Positions 25,254 to 33,744 of a stretch of 64,000 nt of DNA are shown piece after piece. The translations under genes and the position numbers were made by a program. The notes below the pieces were generated by a model. It made no database searches. It was not told the origin of the DNA and saw only the letters and a program-made list of their open reading frames with translations. Every line of letters starts with the position of its first letter. Position 1 is the first letter of the stretch. Source of the DNA: CAXMST01 sp963712765 (GTDB taxonomy: Bacteria > Actinomycetota > Thermoleophilia > Solirubrobacterales > 70-9); the NCBI GenBank assembly GCA_963712765.1, contig CAVQIX010000004.1, positions 372,001 to 436,000 of the forward strand, in the 5' to 3' direction.

Positions 25254-26322
25254 GGCAGGCCTCCTTCATGTCATCGAGCTGGGGTAGGACCGCCCGCTCG
25301 AGGGGTGGGCTGAACGGAATCGGGACGTTGGGCGCGGTCAATCTCCGCACCGGCGCGTCGAGGTGCTCGAAGGCGTGCTCGGTGATCAGGGCCACGACCT
25401 CGGCGCCGATCCCGGCTCCGCCGGTCGCCTCGTGCGCCACCAGGACCTTGCCGTTGCGTTGCGCCGCCTCCAGGATCGCCTCGCGATCGAGTGGGACCAG
25501 GGTGCGCAGGTCGATCACCTCGATGCTCTCGCCGAGCTCGCTCTCGATCTGCTCCGCGGCCTGCTCGGCCAGATGCACGGCCGAGCCGTATGCGATGACG
25601 GTCATCGCGTCGCCGGGACGGGCGCAGCGCACCTCGCCGAGCCGGACCGAGTGCTCCCCTGTCGGGACCTCGCCCTTGATCGAGCGGTACAGGCCCTTGT
25701 GCTCGAGGAAGCAGACCGGGTTGGGATCACGGATCGCGCTGATCAGCAGCCCTTTGGCGTCTGCGGCGGTCGCCGGCGCCACGACCTTCAGGCCCGGCGC
25801 CTGCATGAACCAGGCCTCCGGGTTCTGGGAGTGGAACGGTCCTCCGGAGAAGCCGCCGCCGCTCGGCAGCCGGACCACCATCGGCACCGCGATCCCCTGG
25901 CGGAAGTGCATCTTGGCGGCGACGTTGACGAGCTGGTCGAACCCGCAGGAGATGAAGTCGGCGAACTGCATCTCGCAGACCGGCTTCATGCCCTCTATCG
26001 CGGCGCCTACCGCGGTTCCGACGATCGCGTTCTCGGCCAGCGGCGTGTCGATCACGCGTGCGGCCCCAAACTCCTCGATGAACCCGTCGGTGACCTTGAA
26101 GGCGCCGCCGAAGTTGCCGATGTCCTCGCCCAGGCAGAAGACGCTCTGATCTCGCCGCATCTCCTCGCGCAGCGCCTCCGAGATCGCAGCGAGGTAGGTG
26201 AGCTCGCGGGTCTCGGCGGCCGCTGGCGTCTCCGCGGTCCCGCCCGAGGGATCGCGCCGGGTCGGGGGTTCGAGTCGGGTCTCGACCCCGGACCCTCCAT
26301 CTGCGGCCGTGGTGGCGCTCAT
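25234..26322 (-). CDS. Branched-chain 2-oxoacid dehydrogenase E1 beta subunit
   Basis: A 362-residue transketolase-like subunit: LTYLAAISEALREEM, GEDIGNFGGAF, the DTPLAENAIVG block and the C-terminal swivel domain (VIDLRTLVPLD, HEATGGAGIGAEV). The first ~50 residues are a Gly/Thr-rich extension before the conserved fold. The ATG at 26320-26322 overlaps the E1-alpha stop by 4 bases. With E1-alpha it forms the ThDP-dependent decarboxylase of the complex. Confidence 0.94.
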   Translation of the reverse strand: MSATTAADGGSGVETRLEPPTRRDPSGGTAETPAAAETRELTYLAAISEALREEMRRDQSVFCLGEDIGNFGGAFKVTDGFIEEFGAARVIDTPLAENAIVGTAVGAAIEGMKPVCEMQFADFISCGFDQLVNVAAKMHFRQGIAVPMVVRLPSGGGFSGGPFHSQNPEAWFMQAPGLKVVAPATAADAKGLLISAIRDPNPVCFLEHKGLYRSIKGEVPTGEHSVRLGEVRCARPGDAMTVIAYGSAVHLAEQAAEQIESELGESIEVIDLRTLVPLDREAILEAAQRNGKVLVAHEATGGAGIGAEVVALITEHAFEHLDAPVRRLTAPNVPIPFSPPLERAVLPQLDDMKEACRELLSY

Positions 26323-27452
26323 CGCGATACCCCCTCCCGCTCGGTACCGGCCCATCGCGACCACGGGGCGCTTCCGTCACCGAGCGGCTCCCAGGCATCG
26401 GCGAAGACGCCCTCGGTCACGTCGGCGGGATCCGGCATCGGTGAGGCGAGCGCCTGTTCGGTGCACCGCTCGATCTCGGCCGCGACCTCGCGCTCGAGCT
26501 CCGCGATCCGATCCGGGTCGACCCCGTAGTCTTCGCTGAGCCGCTCGCTGAAGCGCTCGATCGGATCCCGGTCGCGCCACTCCGCGAGCAGCTCGTCGGG
26601 GACGTAGCTCATGTCGTCGTGAGCGCCGTGGCCATGCATGCGCATCGTCCGGCACTCGATCAGCGTCGGGCCGTCACCCTGACGCGCCCGCTCGGCCGCG
26701 CGCGCAGCGGCGGCGAAGACGGCCTCGACATCGTTGCCGTCAACGGTGATTCCGCTGAACCCGTAGGTCCGCGCCCGCTCCACCGGGTTGACGGCGAACT
26801 CGAGCTCGTTCGGAGTCGAGTAGGCGAACTGGTTGTTCTCGAGCATGAAGACGACCGGCAGCCGCTGGACGCCGGCCATGTTCATGGCCTCGTGCCACTG
26901 ACCGTTGGCGGTCGAGCCCTCGCCGAAGAAGGTCATCGCCACCCGCCGCTCTGAGCGCAGCTTGAACGCGAGCGCGAGGCCGTTGGCGACCAGCGCCATG
27001 TCGGGGAGCATCGACACCATCCCGACGCAGCCAAGCTTGCGATCGCCGAAGTGCATGTTCCCGTCCCGCCCGCCGGTCGGACCCCCGCTCCGGCCCATGT
27101 AGTTGGTCAGGTAACGGTCCGGCGTCAGGCCGCGGACGAAATGGGCCCCGAGATCTCGGTGCAGGATGCAGAGACGGTCGCCGGGGGCGAGCGCGAAGGC
27201 GGCGCCGACTCCGATCGCCTCCTGGCCACAGCCGTCATAGAAGGAGCCTGGGATCTTGCCCTGCTTGTAGAGGTTGAGGGCGCGCTCCTCGGAGCGTCGC
27301 ATCAGCAGCATGTAGCGGAGCAGCTCGAGCCGGTCCCGCTGCGTCAGGCTCGGTTCGTCGCCCGGTCCGGATCGCGGCTCGGAGTCGGTCTTGACGATGG
27401 GGTCGACTTCGCGCTCGGTATTGAGCCGTACGCGCAACTCGCTTGCGCTCAT
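26319..27452 (-). CDS. Branched-chain 2-oxoacid dehydrogenase E1 alpha subunit
   Basis: A 377-residue ThDP-binding subunit. The MLLMRRSEERALNLYKQGKI N-terminal helix, the GQEAIGVGAAFAL and HRDLGAHFVRG blocks and the ThDP/Mg motif (FFGEGSTANGQWHEAMNMAG to ENNQFAYST) are all present. The phosphorylation-loop-like MRMHGHGAHDD segment is conserved. It is the first gene of the operon E1-alpha, E1-beta, E2, amino-acid dehydrogenase, and possibly lipB. The ATG is at 27450-27452. The upstream 195 bases presumably carry the operon promoter. Confidence 0.94.
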   Translation of the reverse strand: MSASELRVRLNTEREVDPIVKTDSEPRSGPGDEPSLTQRDRLELLRYMLLMRRSEERALNLYKQGKIPGSFYDGCGQEAIGVGAAFALAPGDRLCILHRDLGAHFVRGLTPDRYLTNYMGRSGGPTGGRDGNMHFGDRKLGCVGMVSMLPDMALVANGLALAFKLRSERRVAMTFFGEGSTANGQWHEAMNMAGVQRLPVVFMLENNQFAYSTPNELEFAVNPVERARTYGFSGITVDGNDVEAVFAAAARAAERARQGDGPTLIECRTMRMHGHGAHDDMSYVPDELLAEWRDRDPIERFSERLSEDYGVDPDRIAELEREVAAEIERCTEQALASPMPDPADVTEGVFADAWEPLGDGSAPWSRWAGTEREGVSR

Positions 27453-27647
27453 CTGGTCCGCCTTTCTGGGACGTGCCGACGGATGGGATCTCCACTCCGT
27501 CCGGCTCGAGTGTTCGCCGCTCCGGGATCTCCTCGGCGGCGCCTACGGACTACGAAGGCAAAGGATCTTCCTCGCCCACTATGTATCTGTTGTCACTATA
27601 CCCATCGACGCGGCCGGCAATCATCTTGACCGCGCCGCGCCTGGGCC
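27453..27647 (-). promoter_or_regulatory. Intergenic region likely carrying the BCKDH operon promoter
   Basis: This 195-bp gap has the most AT-rich patch of the neighbourhood at about 27575-27600. On the minus strand there is a -10-like TATAGT (complement of 27595-27600), and the plus-strand hexamer CACTAT occurs twice 17 bases apart (27577-27582, 27594-27599). No convincing -35 at standard spacing is seen. I see no gene here. Confidence 0.3.
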
Positions 27648-28133
27648 CTAGTTCCCTCCGGCCTGCTTTTCGGCCCGCTTTCTGACCGAGCGCAGGATCG
27701 AGCGGACGGCCACCACGTGGCCCCGGGTTCCGAGCACCCCGAGCCTGTAGAGACGCCCCTTGGCGCCGGGGAACAACGCGCGGGTCTCGAGCCTGACCCG
27801 ACAGCGCTGCCCGGGGAGCAGGTCGATGCGGATCACGAGGGCATAGGAGGAGTAGCGATGCTGACCCATCAGCGCCAGCATCACCGGCGCGACCGAGCGT
27901 GCGACGACGAAACCCGGCAGCGTGCCTCCCGGGTGATGCAGGTCTCCCTCGGCCTTCTGGTCGCGCGCGTCGAACGTCCGGGCAACCCATCGCGACACGC
28001 GGCCGTCGAGGGCGCGCGAGAGCGTCGGAAACAGCGCCGCCCACGCCGCCTCGGCGGGAGCGTCGATCTCGATCGAGTGCTCGTCGATCGGCGGCAGGTC
28101 CTGGAGCGGTGTCTCGAGCGCGCGGTGGGTCAT
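27648..28133 (-). CDS. SRPBCC/polyketide-cyclase-like small protein
   Basis: A 161-residue protein beginning MTHRALETPLQDL; an upstream ATG at 28166 would add 11 residues and overlap the previous gene by 23 bases. It has a START/SRPBCC-like opening (SIEIDAPAEAAWAALFPTL) followed by alternating strands (YSSYALVIRIDLL, CRVRLETRALFPG) and a C-terminal helix with RSILRSVRKRAEKQ, a pattern seen in DUF2867/SRPBCC-type lipid-binding proteins. The fold assignment is tentative. It follows the E2-like gene by 10 bases and is probably co-transcribed with it. No function is assigned. Confidence 0.65.
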   Translation of the reverse strand: MTHRALETPLQDLPPIDEHSIEIDAPAEAAWAALFPTLSRALDGRVSRWVARTFDARDQKAEGDLHHPGGTLPGFVVARSVAPVMLALMGQHRYSSYALVIRIDLLPGQRCRVRLETRALFPGAKGRLYRLGVLGTRGHVVAVRSILRSVRKRAEKQAGGN

Positions 28134-28143
28134 CGGGGCGGTC

Positions 28144-28809
28144 TCAGGAATTGGCGGCGGCGGCATCCCCCAGCCCGCCGGCGAGCAGCTCGAGGAACGC
28201 GGCAGCCGCAGGCGCGCGGACTGCCCGCTGATCGCAGCTCAGGGTGACGTTGAGCTCGCCGTCGGGGCGCGGGCGCCCGACGCCGAGATGACCGGCCTGA
28301 CCGGGGCTGACGGAGCCGGCGAGCCAGTCGGCGCCCGATTCGAGGATGGAGACCGTGAAGGTCCCGCCGGCCAGCTCGGGTGAGGTGAGCTCACCCTCGC
28401 CGGCGCGAGCGATCAGCCGCCGCAGCTCGTCGTCGATCTCCTCCGCCGACTTGCTGTCTGCGTCGAAGACGGTCGGCACCACCGCCCCGTCCTCGAGCTC
28501 GACGATAACGCCGATGTTGATCCGCGCATGCCGCTCGATCGCCCCGTCTCGATACGTGCTGTTGAGGGCAGGGACCTCTGTGAGCGCTCGTCCGGCGGCT
28601 GAGATCGCCGCCGCTCCCAGCATCTCCGGATCGAGCGAGCGACAGCTGATCCGTCGCCCGAGGTGGATGTGCGGGATCGTTGCCTTCGACTCGGCCGCCC
28701 TGCGCGCGACCGCCTGCGCACGCTTGCTCAGCTCCGATCGCTCACCCGCGCCCTTGGCCGTCTCCACCTCGGCGCGGCCCTCCGTCTCGGTCTCGGTGCC
28801 GTCCGCCAT
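28144..28809 (-). CDS. Isolated 2-oxoacid dehydrogenase E2 catalytic-domain homologue lacking active-site residues
   Basis: A 221-residue protein that aligns with only the acyltransferase domain of E2 enzymes: IPHIHLGRRISCRSL, a VPALNSTYRDGAIERHARINIG strand-turn, ELEDGAVVPTVFDAD, a block resembling GTFTVSILESGADWLAG, and LSCDQRAVRAPAAAAFLELL at the end. No lipoyl or subunit-binding domain is present. In the last motif the HRxxDG signature is QRxxRA: the catalytic His is Gln and the Asp is Arg. The true E2 in this window keeps DHRALDG. I infer a non-catalytic or repurposed E2-fold protein. It is adjacent to an SRPBCC-like gene. Confidence 0.8.
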   Translation of the reverse strand: MADGTETETEGRAEVETAKGAGERSELSKRAQAVARRAAESKATIPHIHLGRRISCRSLDPEMLGAAAISAAGRALTEVPALNSTYRDGAIERHARINIGVIVELEDGAVVPTVFDADSKSAEEIDDELRRLIARAGEGELTSPELAGGTFTVSILESGADWLAGSVSPGQAGHLGVGRPRPDGELNVTLSCDQRAVRAPAAAAFLELLAGGLGDAAAANS

Positions 28810-28841
28810 GGACGATGGAACATAGCCGAGCGGGATCGTCT

Positions 28842-29462
28842 TCAGCGGTGATCGCCGGCCGCCGAGATCGCGGCCTCGAGCCGATCGTCGCCCCAGAAGA
28901 CCTCGCCGGCGACAACGACCGACGGGACTCCGCGGACCCCGAGCTCGCCGGCCCGGTCTGTGGCGTCGCGCAGACTCCGCTTGACGGAGTCCGAGGCCGC
29001 CGCCTTGGCGATCGCGTTTGGATGCAGTTCACAGGCCGCGGCCGCGATCGCAACGTTGTCAGGCACGCCGAGGTCGCGCCCGCCGGCGAAGGCCTGCCGG
29101 AAGGCGGCGAGCGCGAAGGAGACGCTCCGCCCGATGCCCTTCGCGTAGGTGGCGACCCGCATCGCGTACAGGGTGTCGGTCGGGCAGGGATCGGGCCATC
29201 GAACCGGCTGCAGCCGGTAGGAGTCAGCCCGCCGCTCGACCTCGTGCATCCCGGCCCCACGCTCGGGACCGTTCATCCACGAGTCGCGCCCGTATCGCTT
29301 GAACAGGCCGCCGAGCAGGACCGGCCGCCACTCGGGCTGCTCGAGCTCCGCGTCCGCGAAGAGCCGACTGATCCGCTCGGCCGCCAGATAGGAGTAGGGC
29401 GATCCGAGATCGAAGTAGAAGCCGCTGAGCCGCTCGCCCGCGTCATCGTCCCCGGTCTTCAT
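28842..29462 (-). CDS. DsbA-like 2-hydroxychromene-2-carboxylate isomerase family protein
   Basis: A 206-residue kappa-GST/DsbA-fold protein. The N-terminal FYFDLGSPYSYLAAERI carries the family's catalytic Ser. The C-terminal RGVPSVVVAGEVFWGDDRLEAA matches the family's cis-Pro and FWG(Q/D)DRL ending. Members isomerise aromatic intermediates with glutathione or act as oxidoreductases; the substrate here is unknown. The ATG at 29460-29462 gives a family-normal length. GTG at 29498 is possible, and an ATG at 29579 would sit inside the MarR palindrome. The gene diverges from marR-qor and may share its operator. Confidence 0.8.
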   Translation of the reverse strand: MKTGDDDAGERLSGFYFDLGSPYSYLAAERISRLFADAELEQPEWRPVLLGGLFKRYGRDSWMNGPERGAGMHEVERRADSYRLQPVRWPDPCPTDTLYAMRVATYAKGIGRSVSFALAAFRQAFAGGRDLGVPDNVAIAAAACELHPNAIAKAAASDSVKRSLRDATDRAGELGVRGVPSVVVAGEVFWGDDRLEAAISAAGDHR

Positions 29463-29555
29463 CGGGTCGCGCTGTTGGATTGGGAGGAGGTCGCTCACGT
29501 CGCCAGCGTAGGGCAGGCCGCTGGGTGGGCCGGAGGCCGCCTGGGCCGGTCGCCG

Positions 29556-29589
29556 ACTATCTGCGATGATAGTTTCCATGGAAACTATC
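29556..29589. promoter_or_regulatory. Palindromic MarR operator spanning the divergent start region
   Basis: Positions 29568-29589 form a perfect 22-bp palindrome: GATAGTTTCCA at 29568-29578 and its exact reverse complement at 29579-29589. A further ACTATC half-site at 29556-29561 makes a second inverted repeat with GATAGT at 29568-29573 (6-base spacer). The palindrome covers both candidate ATG codons (29566, 29578) of the MarR gene, so binding would block initiation of this gene and probably of the divergent isomerase gene. Confidence 0.72.
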
Positions 29590-30057
29590 TCCTCGTCCCG
29601 CCCGATCGCCCGGGGTCCAGACCTCGCCGAGCTGTTCAGCGATCTCGTCCGGGTCGAGACCGAGCTCTGGAACGAGCTCGACGGCCGGCTCCTGGAGGCT
29701 CACGACCTCTCGCTCACCTGGTTCGAGCCGATGCAGGTCATCGACTCCGCCGCGAGGACTCGCGTCGTCGATATCGCGGCGGCGCTGAGGATCACGGTCG
29801 GGGGCGCGAGCAAGCTGGTGGAGCGGATCGAGGCGGCCGGCCTGATCGTACGCAGCGCCGACCCGGCCGACGGCCGTGCCACCTCGCTCACCCTCACGGC
29901 GGCCGGCCGGGGCAGGCTCCGCGCCGCAGAGAGCAGCCACCGCGAGTCCCTCCGAGAACTGCTCGGATCGCAACTCCCACCGCCCCGGCTGCGGGAGCTG
30001 GCCAGGTCGCTGGAGGCGCTGCGCTCGCAACCGAGGCCGAGGGGGGGTTCTTCGTGA
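29566..30057 (+). CDS. MarR-family transcriptional regulator
   Basis: A ~160-residue winged-helix regulator. The DNA-binding part runs over VVDIAAALRITVGGASKLVERIEAAGLI with the wing RSADPADGRATSLTLTAAGR. The N- and C-terminal helices form the dimer interface. The protein has no cysteine, so Cys-based redox sensing (as in OhrR, or in the YodB and QsrR regulators of other quinone reductases) is unlikely; a small-molecule ligand is more plausible. The start is ATG 29566 or 29578; both lie in the palindromic operator, indicating autoregulation. Its stop overlaps the quinone-oxidoreductase start (GTGA). Confidence 0.88.
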   Translation: MIVSMETISSSRPIARGPDLAELFSDLVRVETELWNELDGRLLEAHDLSLTWFEPMQVIDSAARTRVVDIAAALRITVGGASKLVERIEAAGLIVRSADPADGRATSLTLTAAGRGRLRAAESSHRESLRELLGSQLPPPRLRELARSLEALRSQPRPRGGSS

Positions 30058-31037
30058 GGGCCGCCTCCTATGTCCGCAAGGGCCCTGCTGCGGAGGCGCT
30101 CGAGGTGGACGAGCGGCCGACTCCCGAGCCGGGCAAGGGGGAGGTGCGGGTCCGGCTCGCCTTCTCGGGCGTCAACCCCGGCGACGTCAAGAAGCGCGAA
30201 GGCTGGCTTGGCTCGCCCATGCCCTACCCGCGGGTGATTCCGCACAGCGATGGGTCCGGGACCATCGATGCCGTCGCTGCAGGGGTTGATGGCGGGCGAA
30301 TCGGGCAGGCGGTCTGGGTATACGGGGCGCAGTCCTACCGGCCCTTCGGGACCGCCGCGGAGTACGTCGTCGTCCCTGAGCAGCTCGCGGTCCCGCTTCC
30401 CCCCGGCGTCGGTCGGGAGCTGGGAGCGACCCTGGGCATCCCAGGGATCACAGCGCATCGGGCCGTCTTCGCAGACGGACCGGTCGAGGGCAAGACCGTG
30501 CTGGTTCAGGGCGCGCTGGGCGCGGTCGGATCGCTTGCGGCACAGCTGGCTGCCTGGGCGGGCGCCCACGTGATCGGCACCGTCCGCCGCTCGGGCGACC
30601 TCTCAGCGCCCAACCCGGCGGCGCCTGCCGATCTCGTCGCGCTCGACACCGCCGATCCGGTCTCGGGGATCAAGGCGCTCGCCCCCGGCGGCGTCGATCG
30701 GATCATCGAGGTGGCGCTCGCCGCAAACGCGGAGCTGGATGCCGCGCTCGCCGCGCAGGGAGCTGTGATCGCGGCCTACGCGACCACCGAGGATCCGACC
30801 CCGATCCCCTTCTGGGCGATGCTCTTTCAGAACGTGACCCTGCGGCTGCTCGGGAGCGACGACTTCCCGCCCGAATCCAAACGTGCCGCGGCAGCCGACC
30901 TGAGTCGTGCTGCCGCGGAAGGCGCGCTCATGGTCGGGATCGCCGATCCGTTCCCGCTCGAGCGGATCGCCGCGGCCCACGAGGCGGTCGAGTCCGGCGC
31001 CGCAGACGGACGGGTTCTCCTCTACGTTCAGGCGTGA
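30054..31037 (+). CDS. NADPH:quinone oxidoreductase (zeta-crystallin-like MDR)
   Basis: A 327-residue medium-chain dehydrogenase/reductase without structural-zinc cysteines, as in quinone reductases. Features: FSGVNPGDVKKREGW near the N-terminus, IPHSDGSGTID, and the nucleotide-binding loop VQGALGAVGSLAAQLA followed by GTVRRSGD, where a basic residue fits NADPH. A C-terminal IADPFPLERIAAAHEAVESG segment is typical. The GTG start overlaps the MarR stop, so the reductase is probably induced when the regulator's ligand appears. It ends 10 bases inside lpd on the opposite strand. Confidence 0.9.
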   Translation: MRAASYVRKGPAAEALEVDERPTPEPGKGEVRVRLAFSGVNPGDVKKREGWLGSPMPYPRVIPHSDGSGTIDAVAAGVDGGRIGQAVWVYGAQSYRPFGTAAEYVVVPEQLAVPLPPGVGRELGATLGIPGITAHRAVFADGPVEGKTVLVQGALGAVGSLAAQLAAWAGAHVIGTVRRSGDLSAPNPAAPADLVALDTADPVSGIKALAPGGVDRIIEVALAANAELDAALAAQGAVIAAYATTEDPTPIPFWAMLFQNVTLRLLGSDDFPPESKRAAAADLSRAAAEGALMVGIADPFPLERIAAAHEAVESGAADGRVLLYVQA

Positions 31038-32398
31038 GTGGCCCAGCCGTCGACCGCCCGGGCGGCCTCCATGACCGCCTCCGAGATCGTCGGGTGAGGG
31101 TGGATGATGCGGGCCAGCTCCTGGTAGCCGCCCTCCAGCGCCTGGGTGGCGACCAGCTCGCTGATCATGTCGCAGGCGGCGTTGCCGACCACGTGGGCGC
31201 CGAGAATCTCGCCGAACTCCTTGTCGGCGACGATCTTGACCATGCCCTCGCTGTCGTCGTAGACGACTCCGGCGCCGACGCCGCCGAGCTTGAACTTCCC
31301 GACCTTGATGTCGTGGCCGGCCGCCTTGGCCTCGACCTCGGTCATGCCGACGCTTGCCACCTGCGGCTGGCAGAAGGTGGCGCCGGGGACGCGGTCGATG
31401 TCGATCGCGTGGGTCTTGTGACCGGCGATCGTCTCGGCCGCGACGATGCCCTCATCGGAAGCCTTGTGGGCCAGCGCCGGGCCGGGGACGAGGTCGCCGA
31501 TCGCGTAGATGTGGTCGGCGGAGGTCTTCTGGCCTCCGTCGACGGCGATCTTCCCGTCGTCGCCGGTCTTCACCCCGGCACCGTCCAGATTGAGTGCCTC
31601 GACGTCGGGTCCACGGCCGCCGGCGATCACCAGGTAGTCGACCTCGGCCTCGCTGTTGCCATAGCTGAACTTGACCCCGTTGGGGCCGGTCTCGACAGCC
31701 TCGACCTTGGCGCCGGTTGCGACGTCGATGCCCTGCTTCTTGAAGTTCCGGGCGACGACCTTGGCCATGTCCTTGTCCTCGGCGGGGAGGATCTGATCGA
31801 GCATCTCGACCAGGATCACCTCGGTCCCGAAGCGGATGTAAGCGGAGGCGATCTCAGATCCGGAGGCCCCGGCGCCGACGACGGCGAGCTTCTTCGGCTG
31901 AGAGGGAAGCGACCAGGCGCCCCAGGTGTCGAGGACGCGGTCGCCGAACTCCACGCCGGGGATCGGTAGCGCGACCGAGCCGGTGGCGAGGAGGATGTCG
32001 GTGGCCTCGTAGTCGGTGCCGGCAACGGAGACGCCGCCGGAGCCGGTCAGCGAGGCCTCACCCTCGAGCAGGTCGATGCCGTTGTTCTTGAGCAGTCCGG
32101 CGACGCCGCCGGTCAGGGTCTCGCGGACCTTCTCGCGGCGCGCTTGTACGCCGTCCCAGTCGATGCTCGCTCCCTCGATCTTGATCCCCAGCTCGCCGGC
32201 GCCGTTGGTGGCCTCGTCGTAGACCTCGGCGGCGTGCAGCAGCGTCTTGGCGGGTATGCAGGCGTAGTTGAGGCAGCGGCCGCCGACCACGTCCTTCTCG
32301 GCCACCGCCGTCTTCATTCCGAGCTGGGCGGCTCGGATTGCCGCGACGTAGCCGCCGGGGCCGGAACCGATCACGATCAGGTCATAGGAATCAGCCAT
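31028..32398 (-). CDS. lpd: Dihydrolipoyl dehydrogenase (E3)
   Basis: A 456-residue flavoprotein disulfide reductase that reoxidises dihydrolipoyl groups. The FAD motif is VIGSGPGGYVAAIRAAQLG, the redox-active disulfide GGRCLNYACIPAK (C-X4-C), the NAD motif VVGAGASGSEIASAYIRFG, and the C-terminal His-Glu region IIHPHPTISEAVMEAA. The central 'NYA' differs from the common 'NVG' but keeps both cysteines. It lies 3.6 kb from the BCKDH operon and most simply provides its E3. The ATG is at 32396-32398. Confidence 0.95.
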   Translation of the reverse strand: MADSYDLIVIGSGPGGYVAAIRAAQLGMKTAVAEKDVVGGRCLNYACIPAKTLLHAAEVYDEATNGAGELGIKIEGASIDWDGVQARREKVRETLTGGVAGLLKNNGIDLLEGEASLTGSGGVSVAGTDYEATDILLATGSVALPIPGVEFGDRVLDTWGAWSLPSQPKKLAVVGAGASGSEIASAYIRFGTEVILVEMLDQILPAEDKDMAKVVARNFKKQGIDVATGAKVEAVETGPNGVKFSYGNSEAEVDYLVIAGGRGPDVEALNLDGAGVKTGDDGKIAVDGGQKTSADHIYAIGDLVPGPALAHKASDEGIVAAETIAGHKTHAIDIDRVPGATFCQPQVASVGMTEVEAKAAGHDIKVGKFKLGGVGAGVVYDDSEGMVKIVADKEFGEILGAHVVGNAACDMISELVATQALEGGYQELARIIHPHPTISEAVMEAARAVDGWATHA

Positions 32399-32458
32399 GT
32401 GGCGACTCTATCTCAGAGTGCCGGGGTGGTAGGGCGGCTGTTGCGATCGGGGACAGAC

Positions 32459-33064
32459 CTACCGTGGCATGTGGCGATCCGGCATCTGGATCCGCGCCAG
32501 CGCCTTGACCGTGTACCAGAACAGGGCCCCGGCGAACGCGAGGACCAGGATCGGCGTCAAAGCTCCGATCAGGGACGTCGCTGCGATCAGGGTCAGGAAC
32601 GAGCCGACCATCAGGATCGCCATCACAGCCTGGAAGCCGAGCACCGCCCAGTAGCGCGACCGCCACATCCCCGCCGCCATCACCCCGAAGAGGATCGCGG
32701 GAGCGAAGACCTGGATCACCGACGGGCGCTCGTTGTTGACCTCCGCGCCGGCGACCCAGGCGCCGACGGTCACCAGGGCGATCAGCGCGGAGACCACCGC
32801 CCCGATCGTCACCACGGTCGGCCTCTCACCCTCCTCGAGCGGATCGAGCGCGTCCCGGACCCTCTGGTTCTTGAGCTCCGAGCGGCTGATGCCCTGCTCG
32901 GCCGCGACAGCGGCGATGTCGGCGGGATCGGCGGAGGGCTCGCGGCCGTCCGTCTCCATAGGCTCTTCCCCGCCCGTTGCCTCCGCGGCGCCGGCCGGCT
33001 CGCGGCCGGCGGTCCGCTGCTTGCGCTTGCGGCGCTGAGTCCGCTTTCTCTCCCGGTTGCTCAT
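32459..33064 (-). CDS. Membrane protein with basic/acidic cytoplasmic N-terminus
   Basis: A 201-residue protein. The first ~25 residues are highly basic (RERKRTQRRKRKQR), followed by a Pro/Ala/Glu-rich region to ~85. Four hydrophobic segments follow at about 84-104, 115-131, 137-158 and 162-180. The ATG overlaps the thiE stop by 4 bases (ATGA), indicating co-transcription with thiE. I do not recognise a family. A thiamine link is suggested only by this coupling. Confidence 0.7.
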   Translation of the reverse strand: MSNRERKRTQRRKRKQRTAGREPAGAAEATGGEEPMETDGREPSADPADIAAVAAEQGISRSELKNQRVRDALDPLEEGERPTVVTIGAVVSALIALVTVGAWVAGAEVNNERPSVIQVFAPAILFGVMAAGMWRSRYWAVLGFQAVMAILMVGSFLTLIAATSLIGALTPILVLAFAGALFWYTVKALARIQMPDRHMPR

Positions 33065-33744
33065 CGCAGCGGAGCCCCCACGCCTGCGCCCGTCGCGGCG
33101 CGCAGCCCGGCGGCCACCGCCCTCGGGTCCTCGGCATCACGGATCGCGCGCACGACCACGAAGCGGCCGGCCCCGGCCTCCCGCACCTGATCGGCGTTGG
33201 TGGGATCTATCCCGCCGATCGCGAACCAGGGGAGCTGGGTGTCTGCGAGTCGGCGTGTGGCCTCGCGTACGTAGTCGAGCCCGGCGGCCGGGCGCCCCGG
33301 CTTGGTCGGCGTCTCCCAGACCGGGCCGATGCTGACGTAGTCGGGCCGATCCCCGCCCTCGGAGGCGATGGCGGCGTCGAGTTGGCCTGAGCGGTGGGTC
33401 GAGAGTCCGATGATCGCCGCCTCGCCGACCGTCTCGCGGGCGGCGCCGAGCCCGACGTCCTCCTGGCCGACGTGGACGCCGTCGGCTCCGCAGGAGACGG
33501 CGAAAGCGGGATCGTCGTTGACGATGAACAGCGCCCCGAACTCGGCGGCGGCGGCGTCGAACAGCGACGCGGCCGCCGCCATTGCCGCCGGGGTCGCGCT
33601 CTTGTCGCGCAGCTGAACGATGTCGACGCCGCCGCTCAACGCCTGACCGAGCAGAGCCTCGAGTTCGACCGGGTCGAAACCGGCGTCGCAGACGAAGTAG
33701 AGGCGAGCGTCCTGCAGACGCTCTCTGCGCTTGTCGGGATCCAT
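33061..33744 (-). CDS. thiE: Thiamine-phosphate synthase
   Basis: A 227-residue TIM-barrel enzyme that joins HMP-pyrophosphate and thiazole phosphate. Motifs: GVDIVQLRDKSA, FIVNDDPAFAVSCGADGVHVGQEDVG, IIGLSTHRSGQLDAA (pyrophosphate loop) and YVSIGPVWETPTKPG, then WFAIGGIDPTNADQV. The ATG at 33742-33744 gives a normal length. It is divergent from thiO-thiS-thiG across an 80-bp gap in which no TPP riboswitch signature is visible. Confidence 0.95.
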   Translation of the reverse strand: MDPDKRRERLQDARLYFVCDAGFDPVELEALLGQALSGGVDIVQLRDKSATPAAMAAAASLFDAAAAEFGALFIVNDDPAFAVSCGADGVHVGQEDVGLGAARETVGEAAIIGLSTHRSGQLDAAIASEGGDRPDYVSIGPVWETPTKPGRPAAGLDYVREATRRLADTQLPWFAIGGIDPTNADQVREAGAGRFVVVRAIRDAEDPRAVAAGLRAATGAGVGAPLR

